Assembly: GCA_905178155.1 (NCBI GenBank)
Contig: CAJINV010000004.1
Location: 9,710,625 to 9,774,624 of the forward strand
Direction: 5' to 3'
Source: Amoebophrya sp. A120
Taxonomy: Eukaryota > Sar > Dinophyceae > Syndiniales > Amoebophryaceae
DNA length: 64,000 nt
The notes below the pieces were generated by a model. That model was not told where the DNA came from and searched no databases. It was given only the letters and a program-made list of their open reading frames with translations. Numbering within the stretch: position 1 is the stretch's first letter; every line of letters starts with the position of its first letter. Positions 24,201 through 34,024 of the stretch are shown here, one piece after another. The position numbers were made by a program, and so were the translations under genes.

Positions 24201-26460
24201 CAGGATTGAAATCGTCAAAGTTGAAATAATTTCGCATGCATAATTAAATTGCAAGGCATGGAGTGCCTCTCTTGCAGGGATGGCAAGTGAGGCCGACTGT
24301 CAGCCTGTTTCTTTGGGGTCTGCGATGCAGCTGCCAAAGTAGCATGACAAAGGACGCCTTCTGTCCCTAAACAGCATGACAAACTGGACTTAGAGGACGG
24401 TGCCGAAATCTGTCATGCGCCGCTTGGTAATTGGGCTTTCAACTGGTATCGATTTTATGCATTACAAGTTATATATAATTTCAACTTTGTCGATTTCAAT
24501 CCTGACACTCCCATATCAGCCCGATGGAGAGAGCGCCAGGAGGTCGCGACCAAATCACACCGACTTCTGAAGCTGCAACGAGAAGCCCACGCGGGGACAT
24601 GATGAGCCGGAGTGGCAGTCTGGAGTCCAACATGGCCGCTTCCTTCATCAACGAGTTATCCGCCGGAGATGTCGATGTGGTCGGACCACTACGATTAACC
24701 CCCGGCGAGGTCGTCGAAACCGACGCGCCGAAAGAATTGGCGAGAAGAGTAGGCGTCAACATGAACGGGCCGCCCGGGTCGAAGAAGTTACGAATCTTAC
24801 ACGTGTGTCTCCCGGTGTACCCCCAGCCTACTCTCTCCGCCCGACTCGCCCGACTGAGCAAAGCGAGCCCGAGAACTGCTGCTGGTGAACAAGGTGGCGT
24901 GAGCCCCAGAGGGGCTGGCGGGCCTGGGACAGAGGCGGAACAGCAGGCACGGATCAAAAAGGAGAAAAGAAAGAAGTACGAAGACATCGCACTGACACCG
25001 GAAGTATCAAATGCAAATAGGTCTGGGTCTGGAAAATTTCGAGATTTGTCATGCAGTTTTTCCAAGCTCTAGCTCCACCAAGTCTGGAATGCAGGAGGGC
25101 CTAGCATGATCACAGGTTCTGCAGCCCCTTGGTGATGCCTTTTCTGCATGAGAAACGGGGTCCCTCTCGGCATGGCTAGAAATGGGGACCTTTTGCAAGT
25201 CATGCAGCCCAGATTTTTGTATGATCCGCTTCCGCAACACGCATCACAAGTTCGCATCCTTCCAGACCCAGACACTTTTGCAGTTGATAGGAAGCGGCAC
25301 AACAGTGTTTGAGGGCTGTGTGCAAGGAAACACTGTTTTGGTCCGTTCTAGGGGCGACGAACCGGCTGTCCTTATCGGCCATTGCGGAAGGAGGTGGGGA
25401 ACATCAAAAGCAAAACCCCTCATCTATGGCGTTCTCAATTGTTACATTCTCAACTGTTGCATGAGTTTGTGATGCAAGAATGGCAACAGGAAAAGGCCGG
25501 ATCTTGCAACTCTTGCATTACAAATTCGGCACAGATTCCCATGCTGTTTAGCCCTGCCAAAATTTGTCATGCGAGGCAGCTTCACTGTGTGGACGTTGGT
25601 GCTCATTCTGCATGACAAACCATGTAACAGTTGAGAATGTAACACTTGCGAACGCCATATCATCTCCCCGTCCGCAAGACGACGGAGCTATCAAATGCAA
25701 AAATGTCATCTGGGTCTGCGTCTGGAAGAATATATGTTTGTCATGCTTGTCTTTCATGACTCTTAACCTTAAGTCTGTCATGCACGTTACCCAAGAGCTC
25801 CATTTTTCTGTGAGGCAGGAACGCAGTTTGTGATGCAGAATAGGCAACACCTAGAAGCTCAGAAACTTGTCATGCTGAGCCAGCATTTGTGGCCTCATCA
25901 TGAGACGCCACCCAGCATCACAAGTTTCCAGACCCAGACACTTTTACACTCGATAGGAGCCCGGTTGGTGCAACGATATACCAGGCTGTGCTACGCGCCG
26001 ATCGGTTGCGGCTGCAGGGAGTACCCACTGCAGGTCGCGGTGACGCATGCCGTCAACGGGTGGTTTGAGGCCGTGCAGACGTTGAGACACCAATCCCGGG
26101 GACGGGTCGCCGGGCAACTGATCTCGATCGAGGTGCGCTTCAAGAAGAACGTCGTCGCGTTTCGGGAGTGGGACAATATCCTGTGCAAAAGTATCGTACT
26201 CGTAGTAATCGCAGTCATGGCATGCAACACAAATTTTCATCTCAAGGAAAAACAGCATTACAAATTCCATTTGTCATGCTGAGCTAATTTGTAATGCGAT
26301 TAATACTACTAGTACGATACTTTTGCGATGCATAGACAACTTTCTCCGGCAATCCTTGCATGTTAGCACGGAAAAGGATTACAAGAACGCAGTGCGGGAA
26401 TTTACGGTGAACATGCGCGGATTCGATGGCGGCAGGTCCAAGTTGTGTTGCGGGTTTTAG
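21260..26460 (+). CDS. G4: unknown protein, most densely interrupted gene
   Basis: Not recognised. Exons: 21260-21374, 21642-21721, 22052-22187, 22462-22602, 22767-22815, 23259-23503, 23783-24189, 24521-25004, 25295-25424, 25665-25688, 25961-26176, 26340-26460. Joined length is 2148 nt (715 aa). All eleven introns are introner elements, about one per 195 coding bases; one exon is only 24 nt. ATG 21260 follows AGAGCC. Residues 1-65 are charged and helical, then a compact stretch (FLVLKWDEDVLDFDGDFLV). The middle third is disordered with repeated Ser-Pro-Arg motifs, possible phosphosites. The C-terminal third looks folded and has a Cys-rich patch (LCYAPIGCGC). It ends LCCGF, which could be a prenylation-type C terminus; that is weak inference. 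Confidence 0.8.
21375..21636. mobile_element. introner element, family B1, in G4
   Basis: 262 bp. Right end is TTTGCTA, not TTTGATA. Flanking repeat CCAGC on both sides. Excision joins RAQ to HEV. The interior matches 51880 in the same orientation and 54148 in the opposite one. Confidence 0.93.
21722..22046. mobile_element. introner element, family C, in G4
   Basis: 325 bp. Flanking repeat ACTTC/ACTTG (4 of 5). Excision joins HKDF to NFQ. Its interior is nearly the same as the element at 2826, including CTGAGTAGAGAG and GCGCTTAGCATGAG. Confidence 0.9.
22188..22456. mobile_element. introner element, family B1, reverse, in G4
   Basis: 269 bp. TATGCATTGC on the left, GCAATCCATA on the right. 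Flanking repeat CGACG on both sides. Excision joins GDG to RTN. The interior runs opposite to 21375. Confidence 0.92.
22603..22761. mobile_element. introner element, family A, forward, in G4
   Basis: 159 bp. TATGCATTGC ... CACAGGATA. Flanking repeat CAGAT on both sides. Excision joins RRR to SAT. Confidence 0.93.
22816..23253. mobile_element. introner element, family B2, with internal insertion
   Basis: 438 bp, of which about 170 bp (23045-23214) is extra sequence flanked by a direct repeat CATGACAAAC; without it the element is 268 bp, the normal size. Flanking repeat AGGTC/GGGTC (4 of 5). Excision joins PRS to LGD. Confidence 0.88.
23504..23777. mobile_element. introner element, family B1, in G4
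   Basis: 274 bp. Flanking repeat GGATG/CGATG (4 of 5). Excision joins FGDE to ENK. Confidence 0.9.
24190..24515. mobile_element. introner element, family F, in G4
   Basis: 326 bp. Left end TACGGAAGCGTCAGG (TAC in place of TAT). Flanking repeat TCAGC on both sides. Excision joins QVS to PME. The interior matches 13623. Confidence 0.93.
25005..25289. mobile_element. introner element, family B, in G4
   Basis: 285 bp. Flanking repeat GGAAG on both sides. Excision joins TPEA to AQQ. The core differs from the B1-B3 types although the ends are shared. Confidence 0.92.
25425..25659. mobile_element. introner element, family D, in G4
   Basis: 235 bp. Flanking repeat TCATC on both sides. Excision joins PSS to PRP. 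Only a 24-nt exon separates it from the next element. Confidence 0.93.
25689..25955. mobile_element. introner element, family B3, in G4
   Basis: 267 bp. Flanking repeat GGAGC on both sides. Excision joins DGA to RLV. The core matches 12412 in G3. Confidence 0.93.
26177..26334. mobile_element. introner element, family A, reverse, in G4
   Basis: 158 bp. TATCCTGTGC ... GCGATGCATA. Flanking repeat GACAA on both sides. Excision joins EWDN to FLR. Confidence 0.93.
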
Positions 26461-28746
26461 GTGGAAGATGGGCACCAGCACGTGGTCTGTGTCCTGCTTC
26501 AATATCGAGAACTTTATGTGTAGCTGCGTTCCTATCAAAGCTTAAGCTACCAGTAGTTACATGTACAGTCTCTAATACCTCCCAGATGTAAGAACTGGAA
26601 AAGTAGTGGACGCCTGTGTCGTAGTATTTCTGTCCAATCGCGATCAGAAGTTGAAGGTGTAATTATCAGGAACTGAAACAAGAACAACTTGGAACTGACA
26701 ACGAATTTAAGTAAATGTGTGAAGCAGATCCTGCATCTTCGACACGGCACTCATCTATGGCTTGTGACATTATTGGATCGCACTTCTACGTCTAAACAAA
26801 TCAGAATTACGCGCGACAAAATCTTCAGACGCACGGTTCACGAGTTGGAATTCCAAAAACGACAAAAATTTTCCGCTGGCCGCACGATTCGGCAAGACCA
26901 AAGAACACGCTGTTCACGCTCCAAAAAAACGTCTTCGATTTGCTGAAATACTCAAACTCGTACTCGTCTCCTCCTCTATGGTTTCTGAGTCCTTCTTTTC
27001 GCCTCACAGAACGCAGCCACAAGCCCTGTGATGGTGAATTTTTACGAGCAGTTCATACAAGACACTGACAGATCGTATCTTTGAAATGAACGACAGCAAC
27101 TGTTGCAATACTCTTTGTCCCGCTACGGCTACTAGTAGATCATGACCTCTTGCTTCGCAAGCACGGCTCCAAAGATGAAAGATCAACATCATAGGTCTTT
27201 CCCGCGTTTCCAAATTAAGGTAGCAAGGCCGCCGCTCAAAGAATGATAGTGATAAATGGCGCGCCGCATGTGGTCCGCCATTATTTTGCCCGAAAACGAA
27301 AACCAAAAGTAAAGAGACCTCGATCGATTCACGCTTCTCCACCTAACACTCAGCGACCGATATTCTCTCTCAACGTTTGGGGCCTTTCGGGCTCGAAAAA
27401 GTAAGTACAAAAGCACGCTATCTTCTAGAAAATAAATGACCCTCTAGCGATAGCGTTTTGGACGATTTTTTAGCTTTACCACTGAACAACGCCGGCGCTC
27501 AGATCGGCCTGCAGTAAACAAAACTCTACTTGATATTACAGATACAGCGTACTGAAAAGTTTAAGTGAGCACCCGAATATATCTTTATCTTCTTCCGTGA
27601 TAGTATAGTGATTCTCAACAAACCTATTCTTTTTTGGCAACGGTTTTGCACCGATTTTGGTTCCTTGCCGAAGGTAGGTGCAGCACTCGTGTTTCTTTCC
27701 TGCATCAAAAACCGCCCACGTAAAACCAGTGTTTGTGTTAGTCGTGTTACTGTTCGAACCCGTGAAAGTAGTCCAAATACAAATTGTAGGACATTTTGTG
27801 TCACATTTCATAGAACTAGTCGAGGCTTCAGAAGTGTATTTGATAGAACCGCGATATCAACGTATTATTTTTGCATTCCCAGGAAAAAGTACTACAGTTT
27901 CAATTTAGCTTTTCTTTGGTCTTACGAACGCTTTTAGCGCAAAAAAGATAGACCTGACTGAACTAGTTCAAGTTCCAATCTGTGCCGTACAATTTCAGCA
28001 GCAGTTTCAGATAGAAGCAAACGCAGAATAGGGCGAAAATTGGAGCAAGCAGTCGTAAACAGTGGAGAGATGTACTACTAGAATCAAGATGGCAGGACAA
28101 CTAAACTAGACCTAGGTTTGACAGAGGCGCAACGAAGAACCGAAACGAGAAAAGACGACAAGATGGCAGCTACTTTTCATCACCGTTTGCATTGCACTAA
28201 AGCCCTGACGACCACCTTCGCGTAGAAGCTTCACCAGCTCCGTTAAAGACGCCTACACATTTTTCTCTTCGGAATCTGTGCTGGTCGGAGCAGACAGAAA
28301 TCACGCGGCGTGCAAGAATCTTTTGCGAGTATACATCGGCATCCAAACAACGACTTCAAACAGAACTTGATTCTAAAGTAACTCTCCTTGGAGAGCCTGT
28401 AACTTTATCTTCCTGGTACAGGAACGCACACGATCACGACTACAATCGTGGCGGTATCACCGGATTGCACGACGGCACCCAGAACTACAACACACAAGGA
28501 CGAAGAGAAGAGCAGTACTTACTTACGACACCGAGGAGCTGCAATCCATCGCATCTGTAGACGTCGTAGTCGAGAAATAAGCTTCGCCCGTCACCGCCGT
28601 GCAGATTATCGAGCAAAAGGAATCGGTGGGCAGGACCTGATAGGGAGCAGTAGAACTTGTGAAAACAACAACAAGAAGCTTCCAACGTTTACAACTAGTA
28701 CACCTGATACTAGCTACACCCGACTATAATTTTTATATCCTTAGCC
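26461..28746. other. intergenic region G4-G5
   Basis: About 2.3 kb, AT-richer than the genes. I looked for coding exons, tRNA-like and introner sequences and see none that I can support. Confidence 0.55.
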
Positions 28747-31700
28747 ATGGCAGCAGCCGTTCAAGAGAACAACCAGCAGAAGCAAAACTGGGGGGACATG
28801 AGCAGTGACGAGGAGCACAACCTCCAGCCTCAGTCCGCGGCCCAGCAAGCCCCCGGCGGCGGTGGTCTCCAGACTGCTTCTACGGTCTTTTCCAACGCTG
28901 ACTCCACCTCTGTGCCGACAATCGCGTCCACGAAAACCGCCTTGGTGAAGGGACAGCGTTGGGCCGATGTTTCTTCCGATTCCGAAGTCGAGGAAATTGC
29001 ACCTCCCTCCCGGACTATGACACAGCTGTCCTCGTCTCCCAATGGTTTGGGGAATACCGGTTCGACCACAACGTCGTCGAACAACAATAATAATCATAAA
29101 ACAGCGTCTAAATCGGGGTGGAAAGACTGGAAATCGGATTCGAAAGGAGAGTGGAAGGATTGGGACAAGGACAACAATAGTAAACAAGCGGACTACAAGA
29201 AGAAAAAGTGGACGGACCAAGAATGGAAAGAGTGGAAGGAATGGAAAGACAGCAGTAAAGACCACAATAACTCCAGATTGTCAGAAAGGACAAGCTCTTA
29301 CTACAGCAAAAACGACACAACTTCCACCGGAGGTGGTGCCGGTGGAAATAACAGCGGCGGTGGGTACAACAATAAAACGAAAGAAGGCCGGGATTCCTTC
29401 AGCCGGCGGAGTAGGAAGGGGGAAGGGAAAGACGGTAGTTCCTCGAAAGAAGGAAAACAAGATCTTAAGCGAGTCAGCTCCTCTACTTCCAAACACGATA
29501 GTAACACTGGCAGTACTAGAAAATCCGAGGGAAAAAGTACCGAGAAAGGGAAGGGAAAGAGAAGTAGTAAGAAGGGGAGTAAGGACGGAAAAGACAACAG
29601 TAGCGCAGCTGCTGCTGACGCAAATTATGGAGGCTCCGACATGATTCCGCCGGAAAAAGATAACATTTCCCGCACCGTGTCTACGAAGCGAAAGACCCGG
29701 GAGATTGGCGAGGACGAAGATTGGTCTGCCGACGAGGAAGCGGTAATACCCGCGGCTCTGCGGCGGACAGAAACGGAAGAGCCGGCAAAGGAGACGAAAA
29801 AGGGGACTAGCGGATATTTTGGTATAGTTTGATAAAGCTAGAAGTACGTAAAACATAAAGGAGTGCTCAAATTCGTTGCCTTTATCTCCATGAGAGGACT
29901 GAGCGTCATAATTTTGCTTCATCTGCATGACAAATCTAGTAAATCGCCTTCGAAAAATTTATCAATCAAAGGTCGATTCGGGATGGTGGAATCCTCCGAT
30001 GAAGAGGACGACGAGGACGCGGAGGAGCGAGATTCCGACGGTGAATCTGAGGAAGAGCAGGAGGCTGCGTCGTCCGACGAGGTAATAGTACAAAAACTTT
30101 TTGTGTTTACTACTTTGTCATGCAGCTTGGTTCGCGAAACCGAAATATCTACGGTTTGTCTTGTCATGCGAAGAATTGGAATTCAAACTGGACGATGACG
30201 GCGACGATTCTGAGAAATCGAAATAGAAGTTCGCTCAGCACACTATCTAACAACACTACCAGGCCGAGGATGAGGATGCGGAGGAAGAGCAGGAAGCCGC
30301 TTGTTCCTCGGAAGTAGTAGAGCCAGGCGAAAATAAACAAGAAGCTGCAGTAGACACGACCACTACTTCCAGCAAGAATAACCAGGACGCTACTAGTTGT
30401 ACTACAACTTCTATCACAGGAAAAAAGTGTTACAGTTACACATTTGTTGGAGTTTGTGCATCACAAAGTTGCTCGACATAGCAAAGAAAACCTGTGATGC
30501 GCAGACTATAAGGGAAAACACGAGTGAAATGATGCTGGCAAGCATTTCCTGCATGACAGAGGTTGTCTGTCATGCTGGGCCTGCAACACAATGTGTAACT
30601 GTAACACTTTTTTCTCCGGATAACTTCGGATAACAAAAACGCCGACGCGCCGACACCCACGACTGCCGCTGGGAAGAAGAAGGGCAAGAAAGTATCAAAA
30701 GGAAAAATCCCCCCTCCCCATATCGAAAACGAAATTTGTGATGCTGTATTTGAGTACACAAATCGACTTGTAATGATAGAAGGCCAGGAGACGCACCTGT
30801 GGCCTCGGTTGCAGGCAATTTGTCATGCTGTCTCCCACTTCCAGCTGCCCCCTGTCATGCTGAAGATGCAAGGCTTTCCCACGCCAACCAGCACTACAGT
30901 CCGCATCTTTTCCCTTCTAGCATGACAAATTTGATTTGTGACCACAAATCTGCATCACAAATTTCTAGTTTGAGTATGGGGTGGGGGGATTTTTCACTTT
31001 GATAGAAAGCAAAGGCGGCAAACGAAGACGAAGATTTAGACGCGATTTTAGCGGAACTGGGGATGGAAGAACAGAAGGGTATTCGTTTGTTTCTCGTTAG
31101 TTTTTGTTTTGTTTTTTTCAGAAAATATTACTGATGCACGAATTATACGAAGTTGATGAATCAACAAAACGAAAAGAGGCTGCAAATCACAAAATAAACG
31201 ATAACTTAACTGCAAAATAACTACACCTAGGTGCTGATCCGAAGGACACTTCCACACCAAAGGCCGAGGAACAGTTGTCCACTCCTGAGCTGCTCAAGGA
31301 CAACATCGAGGACGAGACAGAAGGCGCTGGCGAGCAGGTTTCGAAAAACAAGAAAAAGAAGAACAAAAAGAAGGCCGCAGCTTCCAAGGACAATAATACA
31401 GACACCAATACGTCAACTTCCCCTGCTGACGATACCGCCGGCGGTGGTGTGGTGGAGCAGACTCCGAGCACAACTTCGGAGGCCATCGCGGCAGTAAAGG
31501 CAATATCAAATGCAAAAATGTCTGGGGGTGGAAGATTTTGAGATTTGTCACGTTTGTCTGGCATGACCAAAAAGTTTGTGATGCCTGTCCAAGAAGAGAC
31601 CCTTTTGCCTGTCATGCAAAAACGCAGTTTGTCATGCGAAAAACGCAACACAAAGAAGCGCAGATATTTCTCATGCTTGCCTGTGCATTACAGAGCATTC

Positions 31701-31862
31701 ACTATTCCCAACGCAGCATTACAAGTTTCCAGCCCCAGACATTTTTGCAGTTGATAGGCAAAGCTGAAGAAAACCAGCTCCGTGTCAAAGGAAAAATCCG
31801 CAGCGGACATAGCCAAAGAAGAGGCACTGAAGAAAAAAGCAAAAAACAAATCCAAAAAGTAG
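28747..31862 (+). CDS. G5: charged, disordered protein with Trp-acidic motifs
   Basis: Exons: 28747-29821, 29972-30081, 30263-30411, 30628-30692, 31010-31078, 31231-31503, 31762-31862; joined length 1842 nt (613 aa). Introns 29822-29971, 30082-30262 and 31079-31230 are GT-AG; three are introner elements. Unspliced, the first exon would stop at 29832; the GT-AG join continues in frame into an acidic block (ESSDEEDDEDAEE). Three short motifs recur: WGDMSSDEE, WADVSSDSE and DWSADEE. Residues about 120-165 have repeated WKDWK/WKEWK. The C-terminal part has Lys runs around DLDAILAELG and ends KNKSKK. Acidic blocks followed by Lys runs and a short 'DxDxILxEL' segment recall the N-terminal arm of initiation factor eIF5B, but no GTPase domain is present. 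A nucleic-acid or ribosome-associated role is therefore only a suggestion. Confidence 0.75.
30412..30622. mobile_element. introner element, family I, in G5
   Basis: 211 bp. TATCACAGGAAAAAAGTG on the left, ACACTTTTTTCTCCGGATA on the right. Flanking repeat ACTTC on both sides. Excision joins TTTS to DNK. Confidence 0.93.
30693..31004. mobile_element. introner element, family C, in G5
   Basis: 312 bp. Flanking repeat GAAAG on both sides. Excision joins KGKK to AKAANEDE. Confidence 0.93.
31504..31756. mobile_element. introner element, family B, in G5
   Basis: 253 bp. Flanking repeat GGCAA on both sides. Excision joins AVKA to KLKKTSS. This join replaces the frame that would read through to 31951. 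Confidence 0.92.
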
Positions 31863-32626
31863 ATGTAGCCGGCGGAACAGATGCAGCTCAAGATGAAATC
31901 AAGCTACTTTTTCTTTTTCAGTGTCGAAAAAATGAAATTGTCTCTCTATACTAGAAAGGTGAAGTGTAGTCAAGAAGCATGAAGTTATCTTGACCGCGAC
32001 CGAGAATGCGACTTCGCATTTATTTTCAAACGGTTCTATTTGTTGTCTTTCGATTTTCAGTTTACACACCTTGGTCTATTTCAATCCTGTTTGTATATCA
32101 CACTCGAACTTTAACGGTCGCATGAAATTCTGTTTTACGTTATTCTGTTTTACTGTCTTTTGCTCTTGCTCTATTACACACACTTTCTGATATTGTTTGT
32201 TTGACATTGACACCCGTCTAATTTTCAACACTTTGACTTTCACTTTCTCTAGTCGGACTAGCATTAGTATCATTGTTACACGACTTTTTTATGCTGCCAA
32301 ACAGGTTGTTATTGTTTCAACTTTTGTCGCGTATGAAACTTTATGTACTTACTTATCTACACAGGGCTTTGACGTGGCAGTTCCGCTTGTATGTATTGCC
32401 ATCTCGGGCTGTATTGCCTTTGAGACCTCGGAAATAAAACAAAACTCAAGTCGCACTCCTCCTCGTACTTGAGTACTAGTAAGTACTACTCCCTCCCTCA
32501 GAAGGGTAAAGGCCCACCCTTTACCTTTCCTATGCAATTAAACGAAGATGATCAAGATGGGGAGCAAGAAGAGCTCGCGCACCTTGATCGACTTTTACGT
32601 ATCAACATAACACTCTCCTGAAGAAG
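31863..32626. other. intergenic region G5-G6
   Basis: AT-rich. A 20-residue open frame (ATG 32548, MIKMGSKK...) lies just before the G6 start and could be an upstream ORF. Nothing else is supported. Confidence 0.5.
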
Positions 32627-33783
32627 ATGAAAAACAACAACACAACGGCCTCACTGGGTAAGAACTCAGAAGCTGCGGCACAGGTGCTCGGGGTCCGCCA
32701 TTGAGGAAGACAAAGAACACAAAAATGGAACAATTCTTGAAAACGCGGTGAATAAATAAAAAGAACAACTATTTAGAACACCAGACTGACAAGCTGTTTT
32801 AGTTTTTTAGGCAGCTCTGAGACAACGACATTGAAACACAAGATGACCGTACAGAGGCAGGATGTGCAATTATCTATCACTTCAAGTCATGGATGACACA
32901 CCCACCCAGGGCAGATTATTCGAGGGAAGAGTTATGCTATGTATCAGATAGGATAATTTTGATATCCGAAGCCGAACAAGCCAGTGCTCTTTTAACGAAT
33001 GAAAACTTTCAGTATAACTCAACGAAGTTCATCATCCCTCAAAAATCCGGAAAGCTTTCCAACTCTCCGAGTGGGGCAAATTGGGATTTCTGTGGTTATT
33101 GACAAGAACCTCAACCTAGAGGTTTTTGTCTGCTGCACCGTGGTCGAGGAACGAAACACGATGTTCTACCCTGGCAGGAACGCTTCGTCACAGGCATCTA
33201 CTGCTCGTGATGTTTTAGGGGTCTGGACAAACTGAATCTTTGGCAACAAGCCTTTTTTTTCGTTTTTGGTGGATGTTGTGAATCGCCAACAAGCATCGTT
33301 CCGACTTCTCCCTTCGGAGTTTCTTCAAAAAGAAAGTTCGGTCGTGGCATTCTCGTCTTCATCAGAAGAAGAAGATCAACGGATGTGAAATAAATTGGAG
33401 CGCACTTTTGAACACCACCGCCATAGCAGCCACAAAGACCGCTTCCAGGGCGCAAGCACAACGACCCCCCGCCGCGGGTCAAGCAGGCGCTCGAGCTGCG
33501 GGGAGCTAGTAAGGCCCTCCCGCCGGGGGTCACCTACAACAAGAAAACGCAGAAGCTGCTCGTGACGGTCCGAGTAAAGATGGATGACGATGGGGAGACC
33601 TACCCACTAAGCAAAGTGGTCGACCCGGAATTGTCTGCAACGGCCGAGGAGGCGCTGGAGGCCGCACAGCAAGCCCGCGCGGACGTGCTTGCGAACTACC
33701 GCGAGCGGGTCGACGTCATCCGGGCGCAACGCGCGCAGAAGGCTGAGGCCCCCGCCCCGCCGCTCGGGGGTCTCGCACAGTGA
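32627..33783 (+). CDS. G6: small AP2-like domain protein
   Basis: Two exons, 32627-32657 and 33449-33783, joined by a 791-bp GT-AG intron (donor GGTAAG, acceptor TTCCAG); joined length 366 nt (121 aa). The second exon is clearly coding by composition. The first is chosen because its phase-1 donor restores the frame, and is less certain. The core GVTYNKKTQKLLVTVRV, then TYPLSK, then a helix EEALEAAQQARADVLANYR follows the pattern of AP2/ERF-type DNA-binding domains (three strands then a helix), which are common transcription-factor domains in alveolates. The usual tryptophan of the second strand is absent (KLLV), so the call is tentative. The tail is Ala/Pro-rich. There is no introner element in this gene. 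Confidence 0.5.
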
Positions 33784-34024
33784 ATTCGAAGAAAGGAAAG
33801 AATCTGTTCTGAAATTGAAATCAAGAGGTTCTTCACGTTGAAGTTCCTCAAATAGACTCCTCATTTTGAGTAGAAGTCTCGCGTACTACGCGAACGCTGT
33901 AAACTGTAAACTGTAAACGCATCCGTAGTTTCCGCTCCTTAGTTTCACCCAAAAAAGAAATCGGTGTCACCAGAAATCAAGATGTGACAAAATATATGAC
34001 GAGACCAACCCTCGACGCCCCACC
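33784..34024. other. short intergenic region G6-G7
   Basis: 241 bp between the G6 stop and the G7 start (CACCATGAGC). A short duplication GTAAACTGTAAACTGTAAAC lies near 33900. No other features. Confidence 0.5.

Noticed and set aside
27735-27770. tRNA-like GTTCGAACCC stretch
   Set aside because: The T-arm-like sequence has no matching acceptor or anticodon arms around it.
7232-31541. Frameshifts or stops at introner elements read as pseudogenes
   Set aside because: Removing each element with one 5-bp repeat restores every frame, and all total coding lengths are divisible by three, so the genes are not broken.
28747-31862. G5 as initiation factor eIF5B
   Set aside because: Only acidic and Lys-rich stretches and a short helix motif are similar; the GTPase and later domains are absent.
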